Below, piece by piece: positions 6,804 to 12,934 of a stretch of DNA of 15,692 bases. Both the position numbers and the translations under genes were made by a program. Source of the stretch: DASZZY01 sp036260395 (GTDB taxonomy: Bacteria; Actinomycetota; UBA4738; CALAEC01); NCBI GenBank assembly GCA_036260395.1, contig DASZZY010000047.1, positions 1-15,692 of the forward strand, in the 5' to 3' direction. Below the pieces are notes generated by a model that was not told the DNA's origin, ran no database searches, and was given only the letters and a program-made list of their open reading frames with translations. Position 1 is the stretch's first letter. Every line of letters starts with the position of its first letter.

Positions 6804-8009
6804 GTGACCGGAGCCTTCGACGTAGTGGTGATCGGCGGCGGTCTGGTCGGCCTGTCCACGGCGTACCGCCTCCTGGAGATGCGTCCCCGGACCCGGGTGG
6901 CGGTGGTGGAGAAGGAACGCCAGGTGGCCGTCCACCAGAGTGGCCGCAACTCGGGGGTCGTCCATGCCGGCATCTACTACCGGCCGGGCTCGTGGCGGGC
7001 GCTGCTGTGCCGCGAGGGTCGGTCGGCGCTGGAGGCCTTCGCCCGGCGCCACGACATCCCGTTCGCCCGCCCGGGCAAGCTGATCGTGGCGGCGGAGGAG
7101 AAGGAGCTGCCCGCCCTCGCGGAGCTCCACCGGCGGGGGGTCCGGAACGGCCTGGCGGGCCTCCGCGAGCTCGGGCCTTCGGAGATCCGCGAACGCGAGC
7201 CGGACGTCACCGGGATCCGGGCGCTGTACGTGCCGGAGACCGGGGTCGTCGACTTCCCGGCCGTGGCCCGGGCGCTCGCACGCGAGGTCCAGCAGCGGGC
7301 GGGAGAGGTCCTGCTGGGCCACCGCGTCCGACGGATCGCCGGCCTCCGGACGGGCCAGATCGTCGTCACGGAGGCGGGCGAGGTGGCCGCCCGAGTCGTC
7401 GTGGCCTGCGCGGGCCTCCAGTCGGATCGGCTCGCGGAGATGACCGGGACCCGAGGGGGGCTCCGGATCGTGCCGTTCAGGGGCAGCTACCACCGGAGGC
7501 ACCCGGCCGCCGGGTGGAACGTCCGCGGGCTCGTGTATCCGGTCCCCGATCCGCGGTTCCCGTTCCTGGGCGTCCACTTCACCCGGCGGGGGAGCGAGGT
7601 GTGGATGGGCCCGAACGCGGTCCTGGCGCTGGGCCGCGAGGCGTACGCGCGGTCCCGGGTCGGCGTCCGCGACGTCGCCGAGACCCTCGCGTATCCCGGG
7701 TTCCTCCGGTTGGTGGCCAGGCATGTGCCCGTGGCGGTAGGGGAGCTGGTGCGCGACCGCTCGCCCGCGATGTTCGCTCGAGCCTGTCGCCGGTACATCC
7801 CGGCGGTCGAGGCCGTCGACCTGCTCCCGGGGCCGTCGGGGATCCGAGCCCAGGCCGTGGACGGTCGAGGGAGGCTGGTCGACGACTTCGTGCTCCAGGA
7901 GACGGACCGCATAATCCACGTCCGGAACGCGCCCTCTCCAGCCGCCACGGCGTCGCTGGCGATCGGACGCGTGCTGGCGGAGCGGGCCGCCCTCCGGCTC
8001 GACGAGTGA
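6804..8009 (+). CDS. lhgO: LhgO-like FAD-dependent L-2-hydroxyglutarate oxidase/dehydrogenase
   Basis: This 401-residue member of the DAO/LhgO family oxidises L-2-hydroxyglutarate to 2-oxoglutarate with FAD, usually passing electrons to quinone or oxygen at the membrane. The FAD dinucleotide motif VVVIGGGLVGLSTAYRLL is at 7-24. The family-specific HQSGRNSGVVHAGIYYRPGS lies at 44-63, and the C-terminal NAPSPAATASLAIG is also typical of LhgO. The frame is open upstream, but GTG 6804 with GGGAG at 6795-6799 puts the FAD motif at the normal N-terminal position. It diverges from the hydrolase operon and is separated from the next gene by a promoter-like site, so it may be its own unit. The exact substrate could be another L-2-hydroxy acid; the family call is strong. 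No csiD or gab genes adjoin. Confidence 0.85.
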   Translation: MTGAFDVVVIGGGLVGLSTAYRLLEMRPRTRVAVVEKERQVAVHQSGRNSGVVHAGIYYRPGSWRALLCREGRSALEAFARRHDIPFARPGKLIVAAEEKELPALAELHRRGVRNGLAGLRELGPSEIREREPDVTGIRALYVPETGVVDFPAVARALAREVQQRAGEVLLGHRVRRIAGLRTGQIVVTEAGEVAARVVVACAGLQSDRLAEMTGTRGGLRIVPFRGSYHRRHPAAGWNVRGLVYPVPDPRFPFLGVHFTRRGSEVWMGPNAVLALGREAYARSRVGVRDVAETLAYPGFLRLVARHVPVAVGELVRDRSPAMFARACRRYIPAVEAVDLLPGPSGIRAQAVDGRGRLVDDFVLQETDRIIHVRNAPSPAATASLAIGRVLAERAALRLDE

Positions 8010-8020
8010 CGGCCGTGCGG

Positions 8021-8034
8021 CCCGGGGGCCCGGG
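8021..8034 (+). terminator. GC-only hairpin after the LhgO-like gene (weak terminator candidate)
   Basis: A five-base stem CCCGG/CCGGG with a four-base loop begins 11 bases after the stop codon. There is no T-run. It lies just before the promoter-like TTGACA at 8045, which makes a gene boundary here plausible, but the hairpin itself is weak evidence. Confidence 0.28.
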
Positions 8035-8044
8035 TGCGACCGGA

Positions 8045-8073
8045 TTGACACCCCGTCGCGGCCCGGATAATAC
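8045..8073 (+). promoter_or_regulatory. Strong sigma-70-type promoter candidate for the binding-protein operon
   Basis: A perfect TTGACA (8045-8050) is followed by an AT-rich island, GGATAATACT (8065-8074), in otherwise GC-rich DNA. GATAAT (8066-8071) matches the -10 consensus at five of six positions with a 15-base spacer; TAATAC (8068-8073) gives a 17-base spacer with a poorer match. Transcription would start near 8078-8082, leaving a leader of about 110 bases before the ATG at 8189. This is the best promoter-like signal in the window. Confidence 0.65.
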
Positions 8074-8075
8074 TC

Positions 8076-8188
8076 GTGAAGGGCATGTAGCAGCGTTGAA
8101 CAAGCGGCGAGGCGCCGGCCAGCGCCCGGCGAGGGTCTCGCCAGCGTTGGGCCGACACCCGTTCATCGGAGGAGGCAGCGGAACCGGC
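8076..8188 (+). promoter_or_regulatory. Structured 5' leader with competing hairpins
   Basis: The likely untranslated leader holds two copies of GGCGAG (8106-8111 and 8128-8133) and one CTCGCC (8137-8142). The second copy makes a perfect six-base hairpin with a GGT loop (8128-8142). The first copy could pair with the same CTCGCC in an alternative fold. A separate GGCGC/GCGCC stem (8111-8115 with 8122-8126) excludes the long-range pairing. AGCGTTG is repeated at 8092-8098 and 8143-8149. No known riboswitch class was recognised. GGAGGAGG (8168-8175) is 13 bases before the ATG, a long spacing. Confidence 0.4.
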
Positions 8189-9130
8189 ATGACGTCGATC
8201 CGGATGGGGGTCTTCTACCAGTCCCTGCCCATGATGGCGGCCCAGGCACTCCGCTCGTACGAGGCGGAAGGACTGGAGGTCGACTACCAGAGGGTCACGT
8301 CGTCGATCCAGCAGTTCGAGTCGCTCCGGGACGACCGCTACGACATCGTCCAGACCTCGCCCGACAACGTCGCCAACTACCGCCTGAACGAGGGGAACCC
8401 CCTCGGAGATCGGGTCCCGTCCGTGGGGTTCATGGGGATGGACGACGGAATGAATCTGACGCTGGTGGTCGGTCCGGAGATCGAGGAGCCCGCCCAGCTG
8501 AAGGGCAGGACGGTCTCCGTGGACGCTCCCTTCTCGGGGTTCGCCTACGTGCTGTACAAGATCCTCCGCCGCGCCGGCCTGGAGCGAGACGTCGACTACG
8601 ACGTCGTCCCCACCGGCGGCGTCGCCGATCGCTACACGGCCCTGCTGGCCGGGGAGTTCGACGGCACGCTCTTGAGCGGCGGCTTCGAGACCCGTGCCGT
8701 CGGCCAGGGCTACCGCATCGTGGGATCGGTCTACGACATCGCGTCGCCCTACCTGGGCGTGATGGCGTGCGCCAAGGACCAGTGGCTGGAAGCCCACGGG
8801 GACGAGGTGATCCGGTTCATCCGCGCCTCGCACGCCGCGACCCGCTGGTGCTTCGATCCCTCGAACCGCGACGAGGCCATCGACATGCTGGCCGGCCTTC
8901 CGAACACGGACCGCGCCTTGGCCGCTCAGCTGTACGAGGTGCAGCTCCGTGAGGGCGTCGGGGTGATCCGCGACCTGGGCATCGACGGCGCCGGGATCCG
9001 CAACGTCCTGGAGCTCCGCCGCGAGTTCGACGGATTCGAGACCGATCCCGACCTGGACGCCCTGGCGGCCCCCGGCGGAGGGCTCTACGACCTGCGGTTC
9101 CTGGAGCAGGCGCTCGGAGGCTATCGTTGA
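8189..9130 (+). CDS. NMT1/THI5-like solute-binding-fold protein without a signal peptide
   Basis: This 313-residue protein resembles the SsuA/NMT1/THI5 type of periplasmic-binding fold used by ABC importers for small nitrogen or sulfur compounds. Typical parts are the first strand SIRMGVFYQSLPMMAAQAL (3-21), the hinge-region DDRYDIVQTSPDNVANYRL with its early TS-P pocket, the phrase LKGRTVSVDAPFSGFAYVL and the late helix CFDPSNRDEAIDMLAG. The N-terminus goes straight into the first beta strand: no hydrophobic signal, Tat motif or lipobox cysteine is visible, and upstream codons in the same frame do not supply one. No matching permease or ATPase gene is in the window. It may be a cytoplasmic ligand sensor or enzyme-like protein, or may need a different start. 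It begins a likely operon with the M24 gene. Family confidence is moderate. Confidence 0.78.
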   Translation: MTSIRMGVFYQSLPMMAAQALRSYEAEGLEVDYQRVTSSIQQFESLRDDRYDIVQTSPDNVANYRLNEGNPLGDRVPSVGFMGMDDGMNLTLVVGPEIEEPAQLKGRTVSVDAPFSGFAYVLYKILRRAGLERDVDYDVVPTGGVADRYTALLAGEFDGTLLSGGFETRAVGQGYRIVGSVYDIASPYLGVMACAKDQWLEAHGDEVIRFIRASHAATRWCFDPSNRDEAIDMLAGLPNTDRALAAQLYEVQLREGVGVIRDLGIDGAGIRNVLELRREFDGFETDPDLDALAAPGGGLYDLRFLEQALGGYR

Positions 9131-9150
9131 GCCGCGAGTATCGGTCCAGG

Positions 9151-9165
9151 CGGCCGCTCCGGCCG
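9151..9165 (+). other. Hairpin between the binding-protein and M24 genes
   Basis: CGGCCG (9151-9156) and CGGCCG (9160-9165) are self-complementary and form a six-base stem around CTC, in the 58-base gap after the binding-protein stop. No T-run follows. Stem-loops directly after binding-protein genes often protect that mRNA and reduce expression of downstream genes, so this is the likely role if it is real. Confidence 0.4.
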
Positions 9166-9188
9166 ACCGGTCGAGGAGAGGAGCGGGC

Positions 9189-10454
9189 ATGACGCTCAAG
9201 AGCGACGACAGGATCAGGACCGTCACCCTGCGGGCGCCGGGAGCGATGAGCATCGACTACGAGACCCGGGTCGACTTCGATCGGCTGCGGGAGTACCGGC
9301 TTTCGCGGGTCCGGCAGGCGTTCGAGGACACGGACCTGGGGGCCCTCCTCCTGTTCGACAACAACAACATCCGCTACGTGACGGCCACCAAGATCGGCGA
9401 GTGGACGCGGGACAAGTTCGCGCGCTACGCGCTCATCACGCGCACCGGCGAGCCGATCCTGTGGGACTTCGGCTCGGCGGCGAAGTCCCACCGGATGTTC
9501 TCGCCGTGGCTCCGTCCCGAGAACTCCCGCGCCGGCCTCACCGGCCTCCGGGGGGCGGTCCCGCCGGAGGTGGGGCTGTTCGACAACGCGGCCAAGGAGG
9601 TGGCGTCGCTCCTGCGCGAGCAGGGCGTCCACGACATGCCGCTCGGCATGGACGTCGCCGAGCTCCCGATGCTGGCGGCCCTCAAGGAGCAGGGGGTCGA
9701 CGTCCGGGACGGCCAGCAGGCCATGCTCGAGGCCCGGCGGGTGAAGTCCGAGGACGAGATCACGCTCCTCACCCAGGCGGCGTCGATGGTCGACGGCGTC
9801 TACCAGATGATCTTCGAGGAGATGCGGCCGGGGATCCGCGAGAACGAGATCGTGGCCAAGGCGAACGAGATGCTCTATCGGATGGGCTCGGAGGACGTCG
9901 AGGCCATCAACGCCGTCTCGGGCGAGCGGACCAACCCCCATCCCCACGACTTCTCCGACCGCCTGCTGCGCCCGGGGGACCAGGTGTTCTTCGACATCAT
10001 GCACTCCTACAACGGGTACCGGACCTGCTACTACCGGACGCTGAACGTCGGCCGGGCGACGGAGGCCCAGCGGGACGCCTACAAGCGGTGTCGTGAATGG
10101 GTCGACGCGGCCATCGACATGGTGAAGCCGGGGGTCACCACCGCGGACATCGCCGAGGTGTGGCCGACGGCCGAGGACATCGGGTTCGACGGCGAGATGG
10201 AGGCGTTCGCCCTGGAGTTCGGGCACGGCCTCGGCCTGAACCTCCACGAGCGCCCGATCATCAGTCGCCTCAACTCCGTGAGCCATCCGGAGCCCATCGA
10301 GGAGGGCATGGTGTTCGCCCTGGAGACGTGGGCCCCGGCCCGGGACGGCCGGTCCGCCGCCCGCATCGAGGAGGAGGTGGTCGTGACCCCCGACGGGTGC
10401 GAGGTCCTCACGCTCTTCCCCGCCGAAGACCTGTTGATCGCCAACGAGTACTAG
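9189..10454 (+). CDS. M24 (creatinase/prolidase-fold) protein with an altered metal site
   Basis: This 421-residue two-domain protein has a creatinase-N-like half (to about 180) containing NNNIRYVTATKIGEW (58-72) and ILWDFGSAAKSH (90-101), then a pita-bread M24 half. Metal-site positions are Asp269 (VFFDIMHSYNGY), then Cys280 where the second Asp is expected 11 residues later, His346 (FGHGLGLNLHERP, 344-356), Glu379 (FALETW) and Glu394 (RIEEEV). Four of five dinuclear-metal ligands are thus present and one is Cys. Peptidases of this fold cleave Xaa-Pro bonds; creatinase and DddP show that the fold also serves metal-free hydrolysis or lyase chemistry. A non-peptidase role is therefore plausible. 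ATG 9189 has AGGAGAGGAG at 9174-9183. The zinc dehydrogenase starts eight bases after its stop. Confidence 0.86.
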   Translation: MTLKSDDRIRTVTLRAPGAMSIDYETRVDFDRLREYRLSRVRQAFEDTDLGALLLFDNNNIRYVTATKIGEWTRDKFARYALITRTGEPILWDFGSAAKSHRMFSPWLRPENSRAGLTGLRGAVPPEVGLFDNAAKEVASLLREQGVHDMPLGMDVAELPMLAALKEQGVDVRDGQQAMLEARRVKSEDEITLLTQAASMVDGVYQMIFEEMRPGIRENEIVAKANEMLYRMGSEDVEAINAVSGERTNPHPHDFSDRLLRPGDQVFFDIMHSYNGYRTCYYRTLNVGRATEAQRDAYKRCREWVDAAIDMVKPGVTTADIAEVWPTAEDIGFDGEMEAFALEFGHGLGLNLHERPIISRLNSVSHPEPIEEGMVFALETWAPARDGRSAARIEEEVVVTPDGCEVLTLFPAEDLLIANEY

Positions 10455-10462
10455 GAGCATCG

Positions 10463-11485
10463 ATGAGAGCCGCCGTCCTCGAGGAGTTCAAGCAGCCGGT
10501 TCACCTCCGCACCGACGTGGCGGAGCCCGAGCCCGGCCCCCGGGAGGTCGTCGTCCGGACGCGGGCGGCGGGCATCTGCCGGACCGACCTGAAGGTGATC
10601 GACGGGGTCATCCCCACGGTGGAGACGCCCCGGGTCCTGGGGCACGAGGTGGCCGGCGAGGTGGCCGCGGTCGGCGCCGGGGTCGAGGCCTTCCGGGAAG
10701 GGGACCGCGTCACCGTGAGCCTCGACGTCACGTGCGGCGTGTGCGCGTACTGCCGGGTCGGGGAGTTCGATCACTGCGCGCGACTCCGGCGGCTGGGCCT
10801 GGAGTGGGACGGGGGGCTGGCGGATTACGTCCGGGTCCCCGCGGAGAACCTCGTGCCGATCGCGGACTCCGTCTCGTTCGCCGAGGCGGCCGTGATCCCC
10901 GACGCCGTCGGCTCGCCCTATCACGCCGTGGTCACCAGAGCTCAGGTCCGTCCCGCGCAGACCGTGGCCGTCTACGGGCTCGGCGGGCTCGGGCTGGTCG
11001 CCGTCCAGGTGGCCCGGCTGGTCGGCGCTCGGTCCATCGCCATCGCCAGGACGCCCGAGCGCCGGGAGCTGGCGGAGGAGCTGGGGGCCACGTGGTCGAT
11101 CGACCCCCGAGACGGACCGATCTCCGAGCAGATCCGGGAGCGGACCGACGGCCTCGGCGTCCACGCCTTCTTCGACTTCGTGGGGATCGAGGGGTCCGTC
11201 GAGCAGGCCGTCCTGTCCTCCCGGAAGGGCGGTAGGGTCGTGGTGGTCGGCTACGTGGTCCCCGAGGTCGTGGCCCCCACCATGAGGATGGTCTACGACG
11301 AGGTGGCCATCATGGGCTCACGAGGCTCGACCCGGCGGGACCTCCAGGAGGCGACCCAGCTCGTGGGCGAGGGGCGGATCCGCCCGATCATCGGCCAGGA
11401 GCTCGAGCTCGACCAGATCAACGAGGGGCTCGACCTGCTTCGGGAGGGCTCGGTCATCGGCCGGGCCGTCTTCCGGTTCGGCTGA
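10463..11485 (+). CDS. Zinc-dependent MDR alcohol dehydrogenase
   Basis: This 340-residue medium-chain dehydrogenase oxidises an alcohol or polyol with NAD(P). Catalytic-zinc residues are Cys39 (GICRTD), His61-Glu62 (LGHEVAGEV) and probably Asp147 (VIPDAVGSPYH). The structural zinc lobe has four cysteines at 91, 94, 97 and 105 (CGVCAYCRVGEFDHC). The nucleotide-binding loop is YGLGGLGLVAVQVA (171-184). GGAG at 10454-10457 overlaps the end of the M24 gene, so co-translation is likely. The frame is open back to 10097, but that part is a shadow. The substrate is unknown; the neighbours suggest a step after the M24 protein. It is a complete, normal-looking enzyme. Confidence 0.92.
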   Translation: MRAAVLEEFKQPVHLRTDVAEPEPGPREVVVRTRAAGICRTDLKVIDGVIPTVETPRVLGHEVAGEVAAVGAGVEAFREGDRVTVSLDVTCGVCAYCRVGEFDHCARLRRLGLEWDGGLADYVRVPAENLVPIADSVSFAEAAVIPDAVGSPYHAVVTRAQVRPAQTVAVYGLGGLGLVAVQVARLVGARSIAIARTPERRELAEELGATWSIDPRDGPISEQIRERTDGLGVHAFFDFVGIEGSVEQAVLSSRKGGRVVVVGYVVPEVVAPTMRMVYDEVAIMGSRGSTRRDLQEATQLVGEGRIRPIIGQELELDQINEGLDLLREGSVIGRAVFRFG

Positions 11486-11517
11486 GCGGAGCCCGCCCGG
11501 CTCCCGGGTCGCGTTCG

Positions 11518-11531
11518 GGCCGCCGGCGGCC
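11518..11531 (+). other. 14-base palindrome in the gap before the quinone-oxidoreductase-like gene
   Basis: GGCCGCCGGCGGCC is a perfect inverted repeat in the 82-base gap between the two MDR genes. It can fold as a five-base stem with a four-base loop or act as a dimeric protein site. No T-tract or promoter boxes were seen in the gap. In DNA this rich in G and C, chance is a real explanation. Confidence 0.3.
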
Positions 11532-11567
11532 GGGGGGCGGGGCCGCGAGCCGACGAGGAGGATCGCG

Positions 11568-12491
11568 ATGCTCGCATTGGTGAGGAGCGGCGATGCGCAG
11601 GCCGGGGTCGCCCTCCGAGAGGTCCCCGAGCCGGAGCCCGCGCCGGACGAGGCCATCGTGGCGGTCGGGGCGGTCTCCGTGAACCGCGGAGAGCTGACGC
11701 TGCTCGGGATCCGGCCCGATGGGTGGCGGCCCGGCCAGGACGTCGGCGGCGTGATCCTCCGTCCCGCCGCGGACGGGAGTGGGCCACCCGAGGGGACGGC
11801 GGTGGTGGCGTGGGTCGACCAGGCCGGGTGGGCCGAGCGGGTGGCGGCCCGCACCGGCCGGGTGGTGGCGCTGCCCGAGACGGTGCCCGTCGAGGCGGCG
11901 GCCACGCTCCCGGTCGCCGGCCTGACCGCCCTGCGCACGCTCCGGATCGGCGGCCACCTGCTCGGCCACCGGGTGCTGATCACGGGGGCCGCCGGCGGCG
12001 TCGGGCGCTTCGCCGTCCAGATCGCGGCCATGCTCGGCGCCGAGGTCGTGGCGGTCGCCCGGAACGCCGAGCGGGCGTCCGGGCTGGAGGACCTGGGCGC
12101 GGCCGAGGTCGTGCATGAGGTCGACTCGGCCGCCGGGCCGTTCGACCTCATCCTGGAGTCCGCCGGGGGACCGTCGCTGTCGGCGGCCGTCGAGCGGCTC
12201 TCCGAGGAGGGGGTCCTGGTGCTGTTCGGGAACTCCTCGAAGGAGCCCACCGAGATCCGGTTCGAGGCGGTCCGGGGACTGGCCCGCGTCCACGCGTTCC
12301 GCATCTACGAGAGCGGGGAGCCTCCGCCGTTCGCCGCGGACCTGGCCCGCCTGGTCACGCTGCTGGCATCGGGCCGGCTCCGCGCGGAGATCGGGTTCCA
12401 GGGGTCGTGGCGCGACCCGGCCCCGGCGCTCCACGCGCTCCGCGACCGGCGGGTCAACGGCAAGGCCATCCTGCGGGTGGATGGCCGCTGA
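11568..12491 (+). CDS. Zinc-free MDR oxidoreductase (quinone oxidoreductase/zeta-crystallin type)
   Basis: This 307-residue MDR protein lacks zinc ligands: there is no GHE (GQDVGG at 56-61 instead) and no four-cysteine lobe. That places it with NADPH:quinone oxidoreductases and enoyl/crotonyl reductase-like enzymes. SVNRGELTLLGIRP (37-50) matches the N-terminal substrate side. AATLPVAGLTALRTL (111-125) is typical of the group, and ITGAAGGVGRFAVQIAAMLGA (138-158) is the NADPH loop. It likely reduces an electrophilic alkene or quinone. ATG 11568 follows GACGAGGAGGA with good spacing. It is the fourth gene after the promoter at 8045 and ends 13 bases before the Rid gene start. Confidence 0.9.
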   Translation: MLALVRSGDAQAGVALREVPEPEPAPDEAIVAVGAVSVNRGELTLLGIRPDGWRPGQDVGGVILRPAADGSGPPEGTAVVAWVDQAGWAERVAARTGRVVALPETVPVEAAATLPVAGLTALRTLRIGGHLLGHRVLITGAAGGVGRFAVQIAAMLGAEVVAVARNAERASGLEDLGAAEVVHEVDSAAGPFDLILESAGGPSLSAAVERLSEEGVLVLFGNSSKEPTEIRFEAVRGLARVHAFRIYESGEPPPFAADLARLVTLLASGRLRAEIGFQGSWRDPAPALHALRDRRVNGKAILRVDGR

Positions 12492-12504
12492 GGGAGGTAG
12501 CACG

Positions 12505-12906
12505 GTGACGGGCATCCGCCGCGTGAACCCCGAGACCGTGGCGCCTCCCACCGGGTACAGCCACGTGGTGGTGGCCGAGGGGCGCAGGATCATCTTCCTG
12601 GCCGGGCAGGTCCCGCACGCCCCGGACGGGACGCTGGTGGGCCCGGGTGACGTCGTGGCCCAGGCCCGACAGTGCTTCCGCAACATCCGGGCCGGGCTCG
12701 AGGCGGTGGGGGCGTCCCCCTCCGACGTGGTCAAGATCACGATCTTCGTCGTCGACTACCAGCCCGCGCAGCGCGACGGGATCATCGCCGCCCGCGACGA
12801 GGTCCTGGCCTTCGAGGCCCCGCCCGCGTCGACGTTCGTGGGGATCCAGCGCCTGGTGCGGGACGAGTGGCTGATCGAGGTAGAGGCCGTGGCCGTGACG
12901 GCCTGA
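12505..12906 (+). CDS. RidA/YjgF/UK114 family protein (non-archetypal, second copy)
   Basis: This 133-residue Rid-family protein shows RVNPETVAPPTGYSHVVVAE (6-25), IIFLAGQVPHAPDG (29-42), QARQCFRNIRAGLEAVGASP (53-72) and the family end ASTFVGIQRL and EWLIEVEAVAV. The arginine that binds the carboxylate in E. coli RidA (PARS) is Ser109 here (PPASTFVG), as in Rid subgroups that lack imine deaminase activity. The end of the protein is otherwise well conserved. GTG 12505 is chosen because GGGAGGT (12492-12498) lies six bases before it; ATG 12481 would overlap the previous gene and has no such site. It closes the operon and is followed by a terminator-like hairpin. Confidence 0.88.
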   Translation: MTGIRRVNPETVAPPTGYSHVVVAEGRRIIFLAGQVPHAPDGTLVGPGDVVAQARQCFRNIRAGLEAVGASPSDVVKITIFVVDYQPAQRDGIIAARDEVLAFEAPPASTFVGIQRLVRDEWLIEVEAVAVTA

Positions 12907-12932
12907 GCCCGAGCGCCGCGACCGTCTCGGGC
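12907..12932. terminator. Bidirectional terminator hairpin between convergent operons
   Basis: GCCCGAG (12907-12913) pairs perfectly with CTCGGGC (12926-12932) around a 12-base loop. The stem starts right after the Rid stop codon and ends two bases before the stop codon of the converging dehydrogenase (12935-12937). No T-run is present, so function is inferred from symmetry and location. Confidence 0.55.
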
Positions 12933-12934
12933 GG

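Noticed and set aside
9189..10454. Naming the M24 gene as creatinase, Xaa-Pro peptidase or DddP DMSP lyase
   Set aside because: The Cys280 change and lack of a diagnostic match prevent a specific name; only the M24/creatinase-like fold is supported.
8817..10460. Long minus-strand open frame opposite the M24 gene
   Set aside because: The translation has no recognisable motif and is compositionally skewed; the plus strand encodes a full M24 protein with a good ribosome site.
12481..12504. ATG 12481 as start of the second Rid gene
   Set aside because: It lies within the previous gene and has no ribosome site, whereas GTG 12505 follows GGGAGGT at six bases and gives the normal family N-terminus.
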